Of a DNA stretch of 64,000 nucleotides, positions 1-6,926 are shown piece after piece. Made by a program: the position numbers and the translations under genes. Under the pieces are notes generated by a model that saw nothing but the letters and a program-made list of their open reading frames with translations, ran no database searches and was not told where the DNA came from. Position 1 is the first letter of the stretch. The number at the start of each line of letters is the position of its first letter. This DNA comes from JAIQFF01 sp963788505 (GTDB lineage: Bacteria > Acidobacteriota > Terriglobia > Terriglobales > Acidobacteriaceae), in NCBI GenBank assembly GCA_963788505.1, contig CAWBGY010000009.1:744001-808000 (forward strand), given 5' to 3'.

Positions 1-561
1 GCTGCCCTTCACCAGTTCAGTCTGAAGCTTGAGCTTCTGGTGAGGACGCAGATCGACCACGGTCTCAAACGGCAGGTAGCCGGGCAGCGCGACACGGACG
101 CTATGCCGGCCGGGCGTGAGCAGCATGGCCTGTCCTACGCCGTTGAATTCGTCTACGTGCCCGGCGAATTGATTGTCAACGAATACCGCCGCTCGAGTGG
201 GAGTGGCCGATATTTTCAATTCCGCGTTGGCATCGCGGCTGGGTGGGTGCGCGTCTCTGACCAGCGCAACGTTCACCACAGTGGTTTTTCCAGGCTCCAG
301 GATGACCTGCTCGGCATAGTCCTTGTACCAGGCCTGGCGCACCAGCACCTCATGCTTGCCGGGCAGCAACATGATTTTCTTGTCGCCCGTCAGCTCGTTT
401 ACGTAGCCCACATACTGTCCGTCCACCCATACGCCGGCTGTTTTGTCCGCCTTGCTGTGGGCCGCGAACTTTAATTCAGATTGCACCCGGTCCTCGGCAT
501 GCACCAGACTTACCAGAGCGATCATCGCCAGGATTGACGGCAAACTTCTACGACGAAACAT
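1..561 (-). CDS. PEGA-domain secreted protein (3' end outside window)
   Basis: The frame is open from an ATG at 561-559 to the left edge, giving 187 codons without a stop, so the C-terminus is missing. Residues 1-22 form a signal peptide ending LVSLVHA. Two PEGA-like repeats follow, at about residues 30-95 and 105-180. Each has a hydrophobic V-x-V-D-G/N-x turn, then LLPGKH or LLTPGRH, which is the typical PEGA strand-turn. PEGA domains are beta-sandwich modules of envelope proteins; the partner is unknown. The sequence GGAGG lies 5 bases upstream of the ATG and fixes the start. The gene is divergent from the MxKDx gene. Specific function is not assignable. Confidence 0.8.
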   Translation of the reverse strand, partial: MFRRRSLPSILAMIALVSLVHAEDRVQSELKFAAHSKADKTAGVWVDGQYVGYVNELTGDKKIMLLPGKHEVLVRQAWYKDYAEQVILEPGKTTVVNVALVRDAHPPSRDANAELKISATPTRAAVFVDNQFAGHVDEFNGVGQAMLLTPGRHSVRVALPGYLPFETVVDLRPHQKLKLQTELVKGS

Positions 562-777
562 TCACACCTCCAAAAGTACAGACTATAAACCACCATAAGG
601 ATGATTCTATTCGCCGGTGAAGGCTAGTAGCCAGAGGGATTCCCCGGGGCCGCCTGCAAAATGCCTCGCAGGCCGGGCCGTGCCAATCGAATCGACCGGA
701 TCTGTAACTTCTCGATTTCTCACACATCATTGTCTTCACGCCAGGCCATGCCCGGCGCAAAATCTCTGGAGGATTCC

Positions 778-1083
778 ATGAAAAAGTTGATCGGTAAATT
801 GATGGTGATGTGTGTCCTGGCTCTCTCTCTTAACGCCTTTGCGCAATCCACCCCGGACGCAAATCAGGATGGCATGAAGCATGACGACATGAAGCAGGAC
901 ACCATGAAGCATGACGACATGAAGCACGACGACATGGCCAAAGATGACATGGCCAAGGGCAAGAAGGCCAAAAAGCTCAAGAAAAACAAGATGAAGAAGG
1001 ACGATATGAAACACGACGACATGAAGAAGGACGATATGAAGAAAAAAGACGACATGAGCAAGGACGATATGAAAAAGAACTAA
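778..1083 (+). CDS. Secreted pentapeptide MxKDx-repeat protein
   Basis: A 101-residue protein. The first 22 residues are a signal peptide (KKLIGK start, hydrophobic core, AFAQ cleavage region). The rest is almost entirely repeats of the MKHDD / MKKDD / MAKDD type, interrupted by a Lys-rich stretch at about residues 61-73. This matches the known MxKDx pentapeptide-repeat proteins of proteobacteria and acidobacteria, whose function is unknown. The Asp/His/Met/Lys pattern would permit metal binding, but that is inference. TCTGGAGG precedes the ATG at good spacing, so the start is firm. A longer in-frame extension upstream is not protein-like. The gene converges on the anti-sigma gene, with a 4-bp overlap at the stop codons. 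Confidence 0.85.
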   Translation: MKKLIGKLMVMCVLALSLNAFAQSTPDANQDGMKHDDMKQDTMKHDDMKHDDMAKDDMAKGKKAKKLKKNKMKKDDMKHDDMKKDDMKKKDDMSKDDMKKN

Positions 1084-1739
1084 TCGCCCGGAGCCGACCC
1101 GGGTGGTGGTTCCTCGCCGCCCGGGTAAGCTGTCGCGGAGTTTCTGCCCGAATCCTCCCGAGATTTCCGCGGAACGGCCAGGCTAGCGGTCTCGTGATTC
1201 AAATATCGGCGAAGACACCGAATGCAAGGCACATATCCCTCATGAATGGCTTCGGCCGCAGTCACCATGCGCACCTTGCCCCCGCCCTCGTGTTCATGTA
1301 GAAACTTGCAGCCCGGGACATGAAAAGTCTTGCCGTCGGCCGCGATCTCCACCATCATCTCCGGCGGAACACTGATGCCGGGTTGGGCGTGTTCGGAGCG
1401 CAGGGTGCTGCCTGGGGCCGCGTCAAATCTGGCCAGCGCGAAACTACCGGAAACCAGGGCCAGCGCGGCCACCGCGATGAGCCATCCGTACGATGTTCCT
1501 CTGGGACCGGGCATGGATTGGGTCAGCTTTCTTTGCCAGCGCTCGCTAAAACCTGGCGGCAATTCTACCAAACGATCGTCGGCATACAAGTGCACCACGT
1601 TTCTGGTCCCGTCGAGCACCGCCGTGCAATGCCGGCATTCACGAAAGTGCGCCTCCATCGCCGCCCGCAATTCCGGGCTGACCTCGCCTTCCAGATAGTT
1701 CGAGATTTCCTGCCAGACCTGCTCGCAATTGACTACCAT
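1080..1739 (-). CDS. Membrane anti-sigma factor, zinc-finger N-terminus plus Ada-like Cys domain
   Basis: 219 residues. Cys5, His31, Cys35 and Cys38 make the HxxxCxxC zinc-binding anti-sigma motif (zf-HC2/ZAS type). A single membrane helix spans about residues 84-105. The outer part carries a second Cys site: His140, Cys144 and Cys172-x-x-Cys175 within a TAAEAI-x-x-GY-x-PC context, resembling the methyl-acceptor metal site of Ada-type proteins. The gene overlaps the upstream ECF sigma gene by 7 bp, so the two are translationally coupled, and it should bind and hold that sigma at the membrane. The role of the outer Cys domain (metal, redox or ligand sensing) is inference. Confidence 0.85.
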   Translation of the reverse strand: MVVNCEQVWQEISNYLEGEVSPELRAAMEAHFRECRHCTAVLDGTRNVVHLYADDRLVELPPGFSERWQRKLTQSMPGPRGTSYGWLIAVAALALVSGSFALARFDAAPGSTLRSEHAQPGISVPPEMMVEIAADGKTFHVPGCKFLHEHEGGGKVRMVTAAEAIHEGYVPCIRCLRRYLNHETASLAVPRKSREDSGRNSATAYPGGEEPPPGSAPGD

Positions 1740-2395
1740 GGCTTACTCCCTTTCCCGAACGGCGCACGGCTGAACCAGCCATCCGCCAGCGCGGGGGCCA
1801 GAATGTCCCGCAGCATCAGCCTTGCCCTCAGCAAACGGGTTTTGACGCTGGCAATCGAGATGCCCAGAACTTCCGCGGTTTCGTCGATGCTCATGTGCTC
1901 CACATCGCGCAGGAGAAATACTTCCCGGTACTTCTGCGCCAGGCTGGCCAGGGCCTTGGCCAGCAAGGCGCGGATTTCGCTTCTTTCCAGCGCTTCCGAA
2001 GGGATCTCACGCCAGTCGGCGAAGTCCCGCGGAGTGTAGGCTCCTTCGTCATCCTTCGCTTCGACAATCGGCTCAAAGAGTGCGGCATGCTGTTTCCGTT
2101 GCCGCATGCGGGCCTCATTCACCGTGATCTGGATCAGCCAGGTGCTGAAGCGCGATTCGCCGCGAAACTGCCGCAGGTTGGCAAAGGCCTTGAGAATGGC
2201 TTCCTGCGCCACATCCTGCGCGTCCGCGTCATTGCGCAACAGGGCCAGCGCGGTCACGTAGACCCGGCGCTCGTAGGGCCTGACCAGTTGGGCAAACAGG
2301 GAGGAGTCACCTTTACAGATACGTGCAATGAGAGATTGCTCGCTGTCATCACTGCTGTCAGCTGGTCTCTCGGCAATCGTCATGCGTCGCAGCAT
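1733..2395 (-). CDS. ECF-family RNA polymerase sigma factor (RpoE/SigW-like)
   Basis: 220 residues with sigma region 2 at about 30-100 (LVRPYERRVYVTALALLRN, then DAQDVAQEAILKAF and FSTWLIQITVNEARMRQR). Region 4 lies at about 145-200 (LAQKYREVFLLRDVEHMSI, then the helix-turn-helix ETAEVLGISIASVKTRL). It directs core RNA polymerase to stress or envelope promoters. Its overlap with the anti-sigma gene is the usual regulatory pairing. A second ATG five codons in (MTIAERP) is an equally good start. The regulon cannot be read from this window. The cytochrome b gene follows upstream in the same orientation after 37 bp. Confidence 0.93.
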   Translation of the reverse strand: MLRRMTIAERPADSSDDSEQSLIARICKGDSSLFAQLVRPYERRVYVTALALLRNDADAQDVAQEAILKAFANLRQFRGESRFSTWLIQITVNEARMRQRKQHAALFEPIVEAKDDEGAYTPRDFADWREIPSEALERSEIRALLAKALASLAQKYREVFLLRDVEHMSIDETAEVLGISIASVKTRLLRARLMLRDILAPALADGWFSRAPFGKGSKPW

Positions 2396-2432
2396 CCGGT
2401 TTTCAACCCCACAAGCTCTTGCTCAAGGAGGG

Positions 2433-3128
2433 CTAGCGCTCAAGATATTCGGGATTCTTCTTCCATCCCGTGAGCATGGACGCGAAATTATTCCAGCCGT
2501 GGAGAACGACCATGACGAGGTGTCCCAGAAGGAAGAACAGAATCGCCCACATCACCGCAAAATGCCAGATTCGGGCCCAGTGGAAACCGCCCATCATCCA
2601 GGCCAGCCAGGAAAACTGCACCGGCTTCCACACGGCCAGTCCAGTTACGACCGAGAGAACACCCAGGCCCAGTACTGATGTGTAGGCCAGCTTCTGCAGC
2701 GGGTTGTAAACCTCGCGGACAATCGGCTTGGGTCCAAAGAAAAAGTAATAGTGGACCATGGGCCAAACCCCGCGAACATCCCGCGGCATGAACAGCACCT
2801 GGCGATAATTCCGGCTGAATATCTGATAGCCCAGGTAGAAGAGCCCGGTGCCGATATAGATCCACATGAAAGTGAGGTGCCACTGCAGACCGCCGCCCAG
2901 CCATCCTCCCAGGGCGAAGGCCTGGGGCCAGTGCACCAGGTCCTTCTGCGGAATTTTTGCTCCGAAGCTGGGGAAGGCGCGAAATATCTGAAAGCCGCTG
3001 AAAACCATCACCAGCAACGCCACTGAGTTCAACCAATGGGAAAATCGCACCGCCCAGGGATGTTCGTAGGCGGCCCCTTCCACTTCTCCGGTCTTGAGCG
3101 ACTCAATTTCGATTACGGCTTCACCCAT
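2433..3128 (-). CDS. Cytochrome b-type membrane subunit (cytochrome b561/YedZ-like)
   Basis: 231 residues with four hydrophobic helices at roughly 35-55, 83-103, 150-170 and 192-215. Candidate haem ligands are histidines in HPWAVRFSHWLN near the N-terminus and HWARIWHFAVMW, HLVMVVLHGW near the C-terminus. This is the layout of di-haem cytochrome b subunits that pass electrons between the quinone pool and a periplasmic enzyme. It lies 24 bp downstream of a molybdopterin oxidoreductase on the same strand and is therefore likely its membrane partner. The arrangement resembles MsrP/MsrQ, but this cytochrome family looks closer to the formate/thiosulfate cytochrome b class. Confidence 0.85.
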   Translation of the reverse strand: MGEAVIEIESLKTGEVEGAAYEHPWAVRFSHWLNSVALLVMVFSGFQIFRAFPSFGAKIPQKDLVHWPQAFALGGWLGGGLQWHLTFMWIYIGTGLFYLGYQIFSRNYRQVLFMPRDVRGVWPMVHYYFFFGPKPIVREVYNPLQKLAYTSVLGLGVLSVVTGLAVWKPVQFSWLAWMMGGFHWARIWHFAVMWAILFFLLGHLVMVVLHGWNNFASMLTGWKKNPEYLER

Positions 3129-3152
3129 CGTGCTCTTTCCATTCCCGGCCGG

Positions 3153-3872
3153 CTACAAACCATAGAACCAGGAGTAGCCCTGGTCTTCCCAGTAGCCCAC
3201 TTTGTCCAAAACATTTGTAACTTTCAGGTCGGTCAAATACTTGGCCTGCTTGTAGCCAATTTTCGTCGGGATCTGCAATCGCACCGGAGCTCCGTGCTCG
3301 GCCGTAAGCGGCCGGTCGTACATTTCGTAACAAAGCAGAGTCTGCGGGTGCAGGGCGGTCGCCATATCCAGCGACTCGTAGTAGTCGTCCGCGCATTCGA
3401 CGGTAATGAATCGGGCGGTCGTATCGGCGCCGATCATCTTGAGGAAGTCCGAAAGCCGGGCCCCCCCGAAGCGGCCGATCACGTCCCATCCTTCTACACA
3501 GATATGACGCGTGTTTTGCCGCACTTTGGGCAGCGCCTGGATTTGTGCCAGGGTGTAGTCGCCAGGCTTTTGCACCGCTCCGGCCACGGTGAGCGTCCAG
3601 GCTTCCAGATCGACTCCGGGATCTTCCACGTCGTATCCGTTGATGGGGAATTTCTCGAACGGGGTCAGCTCGGAGTCGGCAAAAACCGGTGCGAAATGGC
3701 GGGAGCGAAACAGTCGGGCCGAAGCCCAGTCGCTGAAGCCCAGCCCGGCCTTGAGCAGCGGTTCCTGCAGCGGAGGAATCGCGAACGCACCCAGGGCCAG
3801 CACCGGCGCCACTTTCAGCAATTCGCGGCGCGTGACCTTCCTGAACTTGCGTGAATCGATTCTTGTTTCCAT
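3153..3872 (-). CDS. Molybdopterin-dependent oxidoreductase, sulfite-oxidase fold, Tat-exported
   Basis: 239 residues. A twin-arginine motif TRRELLK at residues 14-20, followed by a hydrophobic stretch ending near 35, indicates folded export by Tat. The core matches the sulfite oxidase / MsrP family. RHICVEGWDVIGRFGG holds the cysteine expected to coordinate molybdenum, and APVRLQIPTKIGYKQAKYL is the conserved C-terminal pterin contact. The enzyme should act in the periplasm. Substrate (sulfoxide, sulfite or other) cannot be told from sequence. The adjacent cytochrome b gene supports quinone-linked redox. The dimerisation domain of true sulfite oxidases is absent, as in MsrP. Confidence 0.88.
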   Translation of the reverse strand: METRIDSRKFRKVTRRELLKVAPVLALGAFAIPPLQEPLLKAGLGFSDWASARLFRSRHFAPVFADSELTPFEKFPINGYDVEDPGVDLEAWTLTVAGAVQKPGDYTLAQIQALPKVRQNTRHICVEGWDVIGRFGGARLSDFLKMIGADTTARFITVECADDYYESLDMATALHPQTLLCYEMYDRPLTAEHGAPVRLQIPTKIGYKQAKYLTDLKVTNVLDKVGYWEDQGYSWFYGL

Positions 3873-4000
3873 TGCAGTCTCGTGTAGCCTGCCGTCCTGT
3901 CAGCCGTCCGAAGGGGGTCTCGCCCTCCACCGCAGAGCGCCAGTGTAACCCGCACATGAGATTCGTGGCGCATGAAAAAGTTACGCAAGCGATCCAGGGT

Positions 4001-5035
4001 CTAACTCTGTACCGTCTCCGCCACGAACCTGGCAAACTGTCTCACGTCCTGCTCGGTAGTATCGAAGGAACACATCCATCGCACCACGGATTGCTGTTCG
4101 TTCCACACATAAAAGAAATAGCGCTTTTGCAGTCTGGCAATCGCGGCCCGCGGGATTTTAGCGAAGACCCCGTTCGCTTCCACCTTGTAAACGACCTTGA
4201 CTTGCGGAATCGCACTCAGTTGCTTCTGCAGCAGGCGTGCCATGCGATTGGCATGCTGCGCACTTTTGTGCCACAGATCGCCGGTGAACAGGGCGTCAAA
4301 TTGCGCGGATATGAAGCGCATTTTGGAAGCAAGTTGCATGCCCTGCTTGCGCAAATACAGGAAGTCATGGGCCAGTTTGCGGTCGAAGAAAACCACCGCT
4401 TCTGCTCCCATCGCGCCGTTTTTTGTTCCCCCGAAGGAGAGCACGTCCACTCCCAGGTCCCGCGTGGCTTGCCGCAGGGTTTGCCCCAGACTGGCGGCAG
4501 CGTTTGCGATGCGGGCCCCGTCCATGTGCAGGAACATGCCACGCTGGTGAGCAAAGCGGGCCAGCGCTTTTATTTCCTCGGGCTGGTACACCGTCCCCAC
4601 TTCAGTGGCCTGGGTGATGGAGATTACGCGGGGCTGCACGTGGTGCGGATCATCAATGCCATGATAGGCGTGGCTGACGGATTCGACCGTAAGTTTGCCG
4701 TTAGTCACCGGGACCGGAATCAGTTTGCAGCCCGTGAACTTCTCCGGAGCCCCGCATTCGTCGGAGTAGATGTGGGCGGCTTCGCCGCAGATTACCGCGT
4801 GATAAGAATTGGTCAGAGCTTTCAGGCCGAGGCAATTGGCGGCGGTCCCGTTGAAGACGAAGAAGACGCCAATATCCGCGCCGAAGCGCTGCTTGAATTT
4901 CTGCTCCACGGATGCGGTGTAGGGATCGTCGCCATAGCCGACTACATGACCGCGATTTGCCGCAACCACGGCTCTCAAGACCTCAGGGTGAACTCCGGCA
5001 TTGTTGTCGCTGGCAAAACTGCGGCTAGGTTTCAT
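4001..5035 (-). CDS. ltaE: Low-specificity threonine aldolase, PLP enzyme
   Basis: 344 residues from the ATG at 5035 (MKPSRSFASDNNAG). A further in-frame ATG 13 codons upstream (5074) is possible but less family-like. The PLP-fold landmarks are visible: FNGTAANCLGLKA for phosphate binding, HMDGARIANAAASLG with the Asp that contacts the pyridine nitrogen, and SFGGTKNGAMG with the Schiff-base lysine. The enzyme cleaves threonine or allo-threonine to glycine and acetaldehyde in the cytoplasm. Length agrees with the family. It stands alone, separated by about 130 bp from the molybdoenzyme gene. Confidence 0.88.
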   Translation of the reverse strand: MKPSRSFASDNNAGVHPEVLRAVVAANRGHVVGYGDDPYTASVEQKFKQRFGADIGVFFVFNGTAANCLGLKALTNSYHAVICGEAAHIYSDECGAPEKFTGCKLIPVPVTNGKLTVESVSHAYHGIDDPHHVQPRVISITQATEVGTVYQPEEIKALARFAHQRGMFLHMDGARIANAAASLGQTLRQATRDLGVDVLSFGGTKNGAMGAEAVVFFDRKLAHDFLYLRKQGMQLASKMRFISAQFDALFTGDLWHKSAQHANRMARLLQKQLSAIPQVKVVYKVEANGVFAKIPRAAIARLQKRYFFYVWNEQQSVVRWMCSFDTTEQDVRQFARFVAETVQS

Positions 5036-5061
5036 GATCCGAAATAATGTAGCAGAAGCCT

Positions 5062-5214
5062 GTGGGGCGGACACTCTTGCCCGCCGCCTTTGAATTGGAG
5101 TTTGGGGTTCTGACTTTAGCCTTTTGGAGGGCCAAGCGGCACGCAGGTAACGGGATTTTTCACCCCCCCAACAAGGTCAAGCTTCAAACGCATCGGACAA
5201 GAGTGTCCCCCCAT
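5062..5214. repeat. Short element with terminal inverted repeats
   Basis: The left end at 5062-5083 (GTGGGGCGGACACTCTTG core) is the imperfect reverse complement of the right end at 5193-5214 (CGGACAAGAGTGTCCCC core). About 110 bp lie between them with no coding potential, so the element is MITE-like or REP-like in form. It sits between the threonine aldolase start and a small membrane ORF. No transposase is near, and target-site duplication was not evident by eye. Confidence 0.5.
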
Positions 5215-5295
5215 CGCTATGGCACGTCGGTGGTATTACTCTGCGGGTACCACCGTGATCTTGGCGAGGTCGACGGGTGCGCTTACATTTGGCCC

Positions 5296-5403
5296 ATGGC
5301 ACTCGTACTCATGATGGTGGTTCTGGCGTTCGGCCTGCTCTACGTCGCGGTCGTAGCCGAAGAACGGCAGATGCAGGAAGCCACCAAACCGCGCAAGCGC
5401 TAA
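5296..5403 (+). CDS. Possible 35-residue single-pass membrane peptide
   Basis: An ATG at 5296 opens 35 codons reading MALVLMMVVLAFGLLYVAVV, then a charged tail ending KPRKR. That is one convincing transmembrane helix with a positively charged C-terminal tail, as in many bacterial small membrane proteins. No clear ribosome site precedes it, and the reading frame is longer upstream. It lies just downstream of the inverted-repeat element and before the RND adaptor. Chance translation is a real alternative. Confidence 0.3.
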   Translation: MALVLMMVVLAFGLLYVAVVAEERQMQEATKPRKR

Positions 5404-5609
5404 ATAGATTTCAGGCGCTTAAGGCTGGATCCCTATCCGGCCCCTCGTCCCGGATTCTCCCGATACGCTCCTCATTCGACTACTTTTCCAACAAGTTTCG
5501 AGTCTAAATTCCCGGCCTGGCATCTACCATGGTCTGTCTGACTCTATTTCCAGGGTTTGGCAGACCCAGCACAAACCGCCGTTTCGTGCGAATATTAAGT
5601 GTTACAAGG

Positions 5610-6743
5610 ATGCAATCACTGACACGCAAGCGATATCCGCAATCGGGCGGCTCGTCGACGCCGCCAGCTGGGTTAGCGGTAACTCTGTTCCTGGCCGCGC
5701 TCGGTGTGGCTTGCGGCGGGGGTTCGGCCCGCGGGGCGCAGCCCCAGGGTCCTGCCGGCATACCGGTAAAAGTCGAAACCGCGCAACTGGTCTCAGTCGA
5801 CGACACAACGGAATATGTCGCCACCCTGAAATCGCGCGAGTCTGCCGTGATCATGCCCCAGGTCGAAGGGGAGATCACCGATATCTACGTTCACTCCGGG
5901 TCTCGTGTCTCCGCCGGCATGCCCCTGATGCAGATTGATCCCGCCAAGCAGCAGGCCACCCTGAAAACGCAGCAGGACACTCTTGCCGCCAAGCAGGCCG
6001 AGCTGGTGTGGGACCAGCAGGAATTCGAACGCAACAGCGGGCTCTACGACGCCAAAGTGATCAGCAAGCAGGCGCTGGACCAGTCAAAAACGGCGCTGGA
6101 TCAGGCCAAGGCCCAGTTACAGGCGCTGCAGGCGCAAGTTCGTCAGGAAACCGTGCAGCTGCACTACTACCGCGTGACCGCGCCCAGCAGCGGAATTGTG
6201 GGTGACATTCCCGTGCGCGTCGGCGACCGGGTCACGACGACCACCCCCCTGACTACCGTGGACAAGCCCGGAAGCCTCGAAGCCTATGTGTACGTGCCCA
6301 TTGAGCGCTCGTCTCAGCTCAGGCCCAACCTGCCAGTACAGATCCTTGACCAGTCGGGCGCTGTGATCGCGGAGAGCCGCATTAACTTTATTTCTCCCCA
6401 GGTGGATCCCACGACCCAGACCGTGTTGGCCAAGGCCCCCATTGCCAACCAGAATGACAAGCTTCGCACCGCGCAATTCATCCACGCCCGCATCATATGG
6501 GGAGCACAGAAACGTACTGTGGTGCCGGTGCTCGCGGTTTCCCGTCTGGGAGGGCAATACTTCGCGTTCGTCGCGGAGCAGCAGGGTGGAAAGATGGTCG
6601 CACACCAGAAACCGTTGCAGGTGGGAGACATGACGGGCAACAACTACGTCGTGCTGGAAGGAATCAAGCCCGGGGACAAGGTCATTGTTTCGGGCACACA
6701 ATTCCTGACCGATGGCGCTCCCGTAATCGTGCAGCAAGGGTAG
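5610..6743 (+). CDS. RND efflux periplasmic adaptor (membrane fusion protein)
   Basis: 377 residues from the ATG at 5610. An upstream in-frame ATG at 5529 would add 27 unlikely residues. The N-terminal segment is a lipoprotein-like or signal sequence (LFLAALGVACGGG). Then follow a barrel-sandwich half (MPQVEGEITDIYVHSGSRV), an alpha-hairpin coiled coil at about residues 110-190, the second lipoyl half (VTAPSSGIVGDIPVRVGDRV), a beta-barrel, and a C-terminal domain ending VIVSGTQFLTDGAPVIVQQG. It bridges the inner-membrane pump encoded downstream to an outer-membrane channel. No TolC-type gene is in the window. Confidence 0.92.
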   Translation: MQSLTRKRYPQSGGSSTPPAGLAVTLFLAALGVACGGGSARGAQPQGPAGIPVKVETAQLVSVDDTTEYVATLKSRESAVIMPQVEGEITDIYVHSGSRVSAGMPLMQIDPAKQQATLKTQQDTLAAKQAELVWDQQEFERNSGLYDAKVISKQALDQSKTALDQAKAQLQALQAQVRQETVQLHYYRVTAPSSGIVGDIPVRVGDRVTTTTPLTTVDKPGSLEAYVYVPIERSSQLRPNLPVQILDQSGAVIAESRINFISPQVDPTTQTVLAKAPIANQNDKLRTAQFIHARIIWGAQKRTVVPVLAVSRLGGQYFAFVAEQQGGKMVAHQKPLQVGDMTGNNYVVLEGIKPGDKVIVSGTQFLTDGAPVIVQQG

Positions 6744-6747
6744 AACA

Positions 6748-6801
6748 CGGACGTTGAACCTCGGACTTCGAACCTTTGCGTCCTTGGCGAACTTTGCGGT
6801 T
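6748..6801. repeat. Heptamer tandem repeat followed by TTTGCGGT-type repeat
   Basis: Four 7-bp units (pattern CGGACNT alternating with YGAACCT) occupy 6748-6775, starting four bases after the adaptor stop codon. They run directly into a TTTGCG...TTTGCGGTT arm at 6773-6801. Both families recur at other gene junctions in this window. No complementary second arm was seen here. Confidence 0.6.
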
Positions 6802-6926
6802 AGGATACGTAAGCTCGCCATAGTGCCAGAGAGAACGCGCGGCACGTGAAGAGTGCACATGCAAGATGAAGCCCGAGGGGCTCGCGTCCGAAGTCCGCAG
6901 GTCTAGCGCTCGAGGCCCGCTTCTAG

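Noticed and set aside
40..474. Rightward ORF of 144 codons at the left edge
   Set aside because: It is antisense to the PEGA gene, which has a signal peptide, a ribosome site and repeat domains; the rightward translation is not protein-like.
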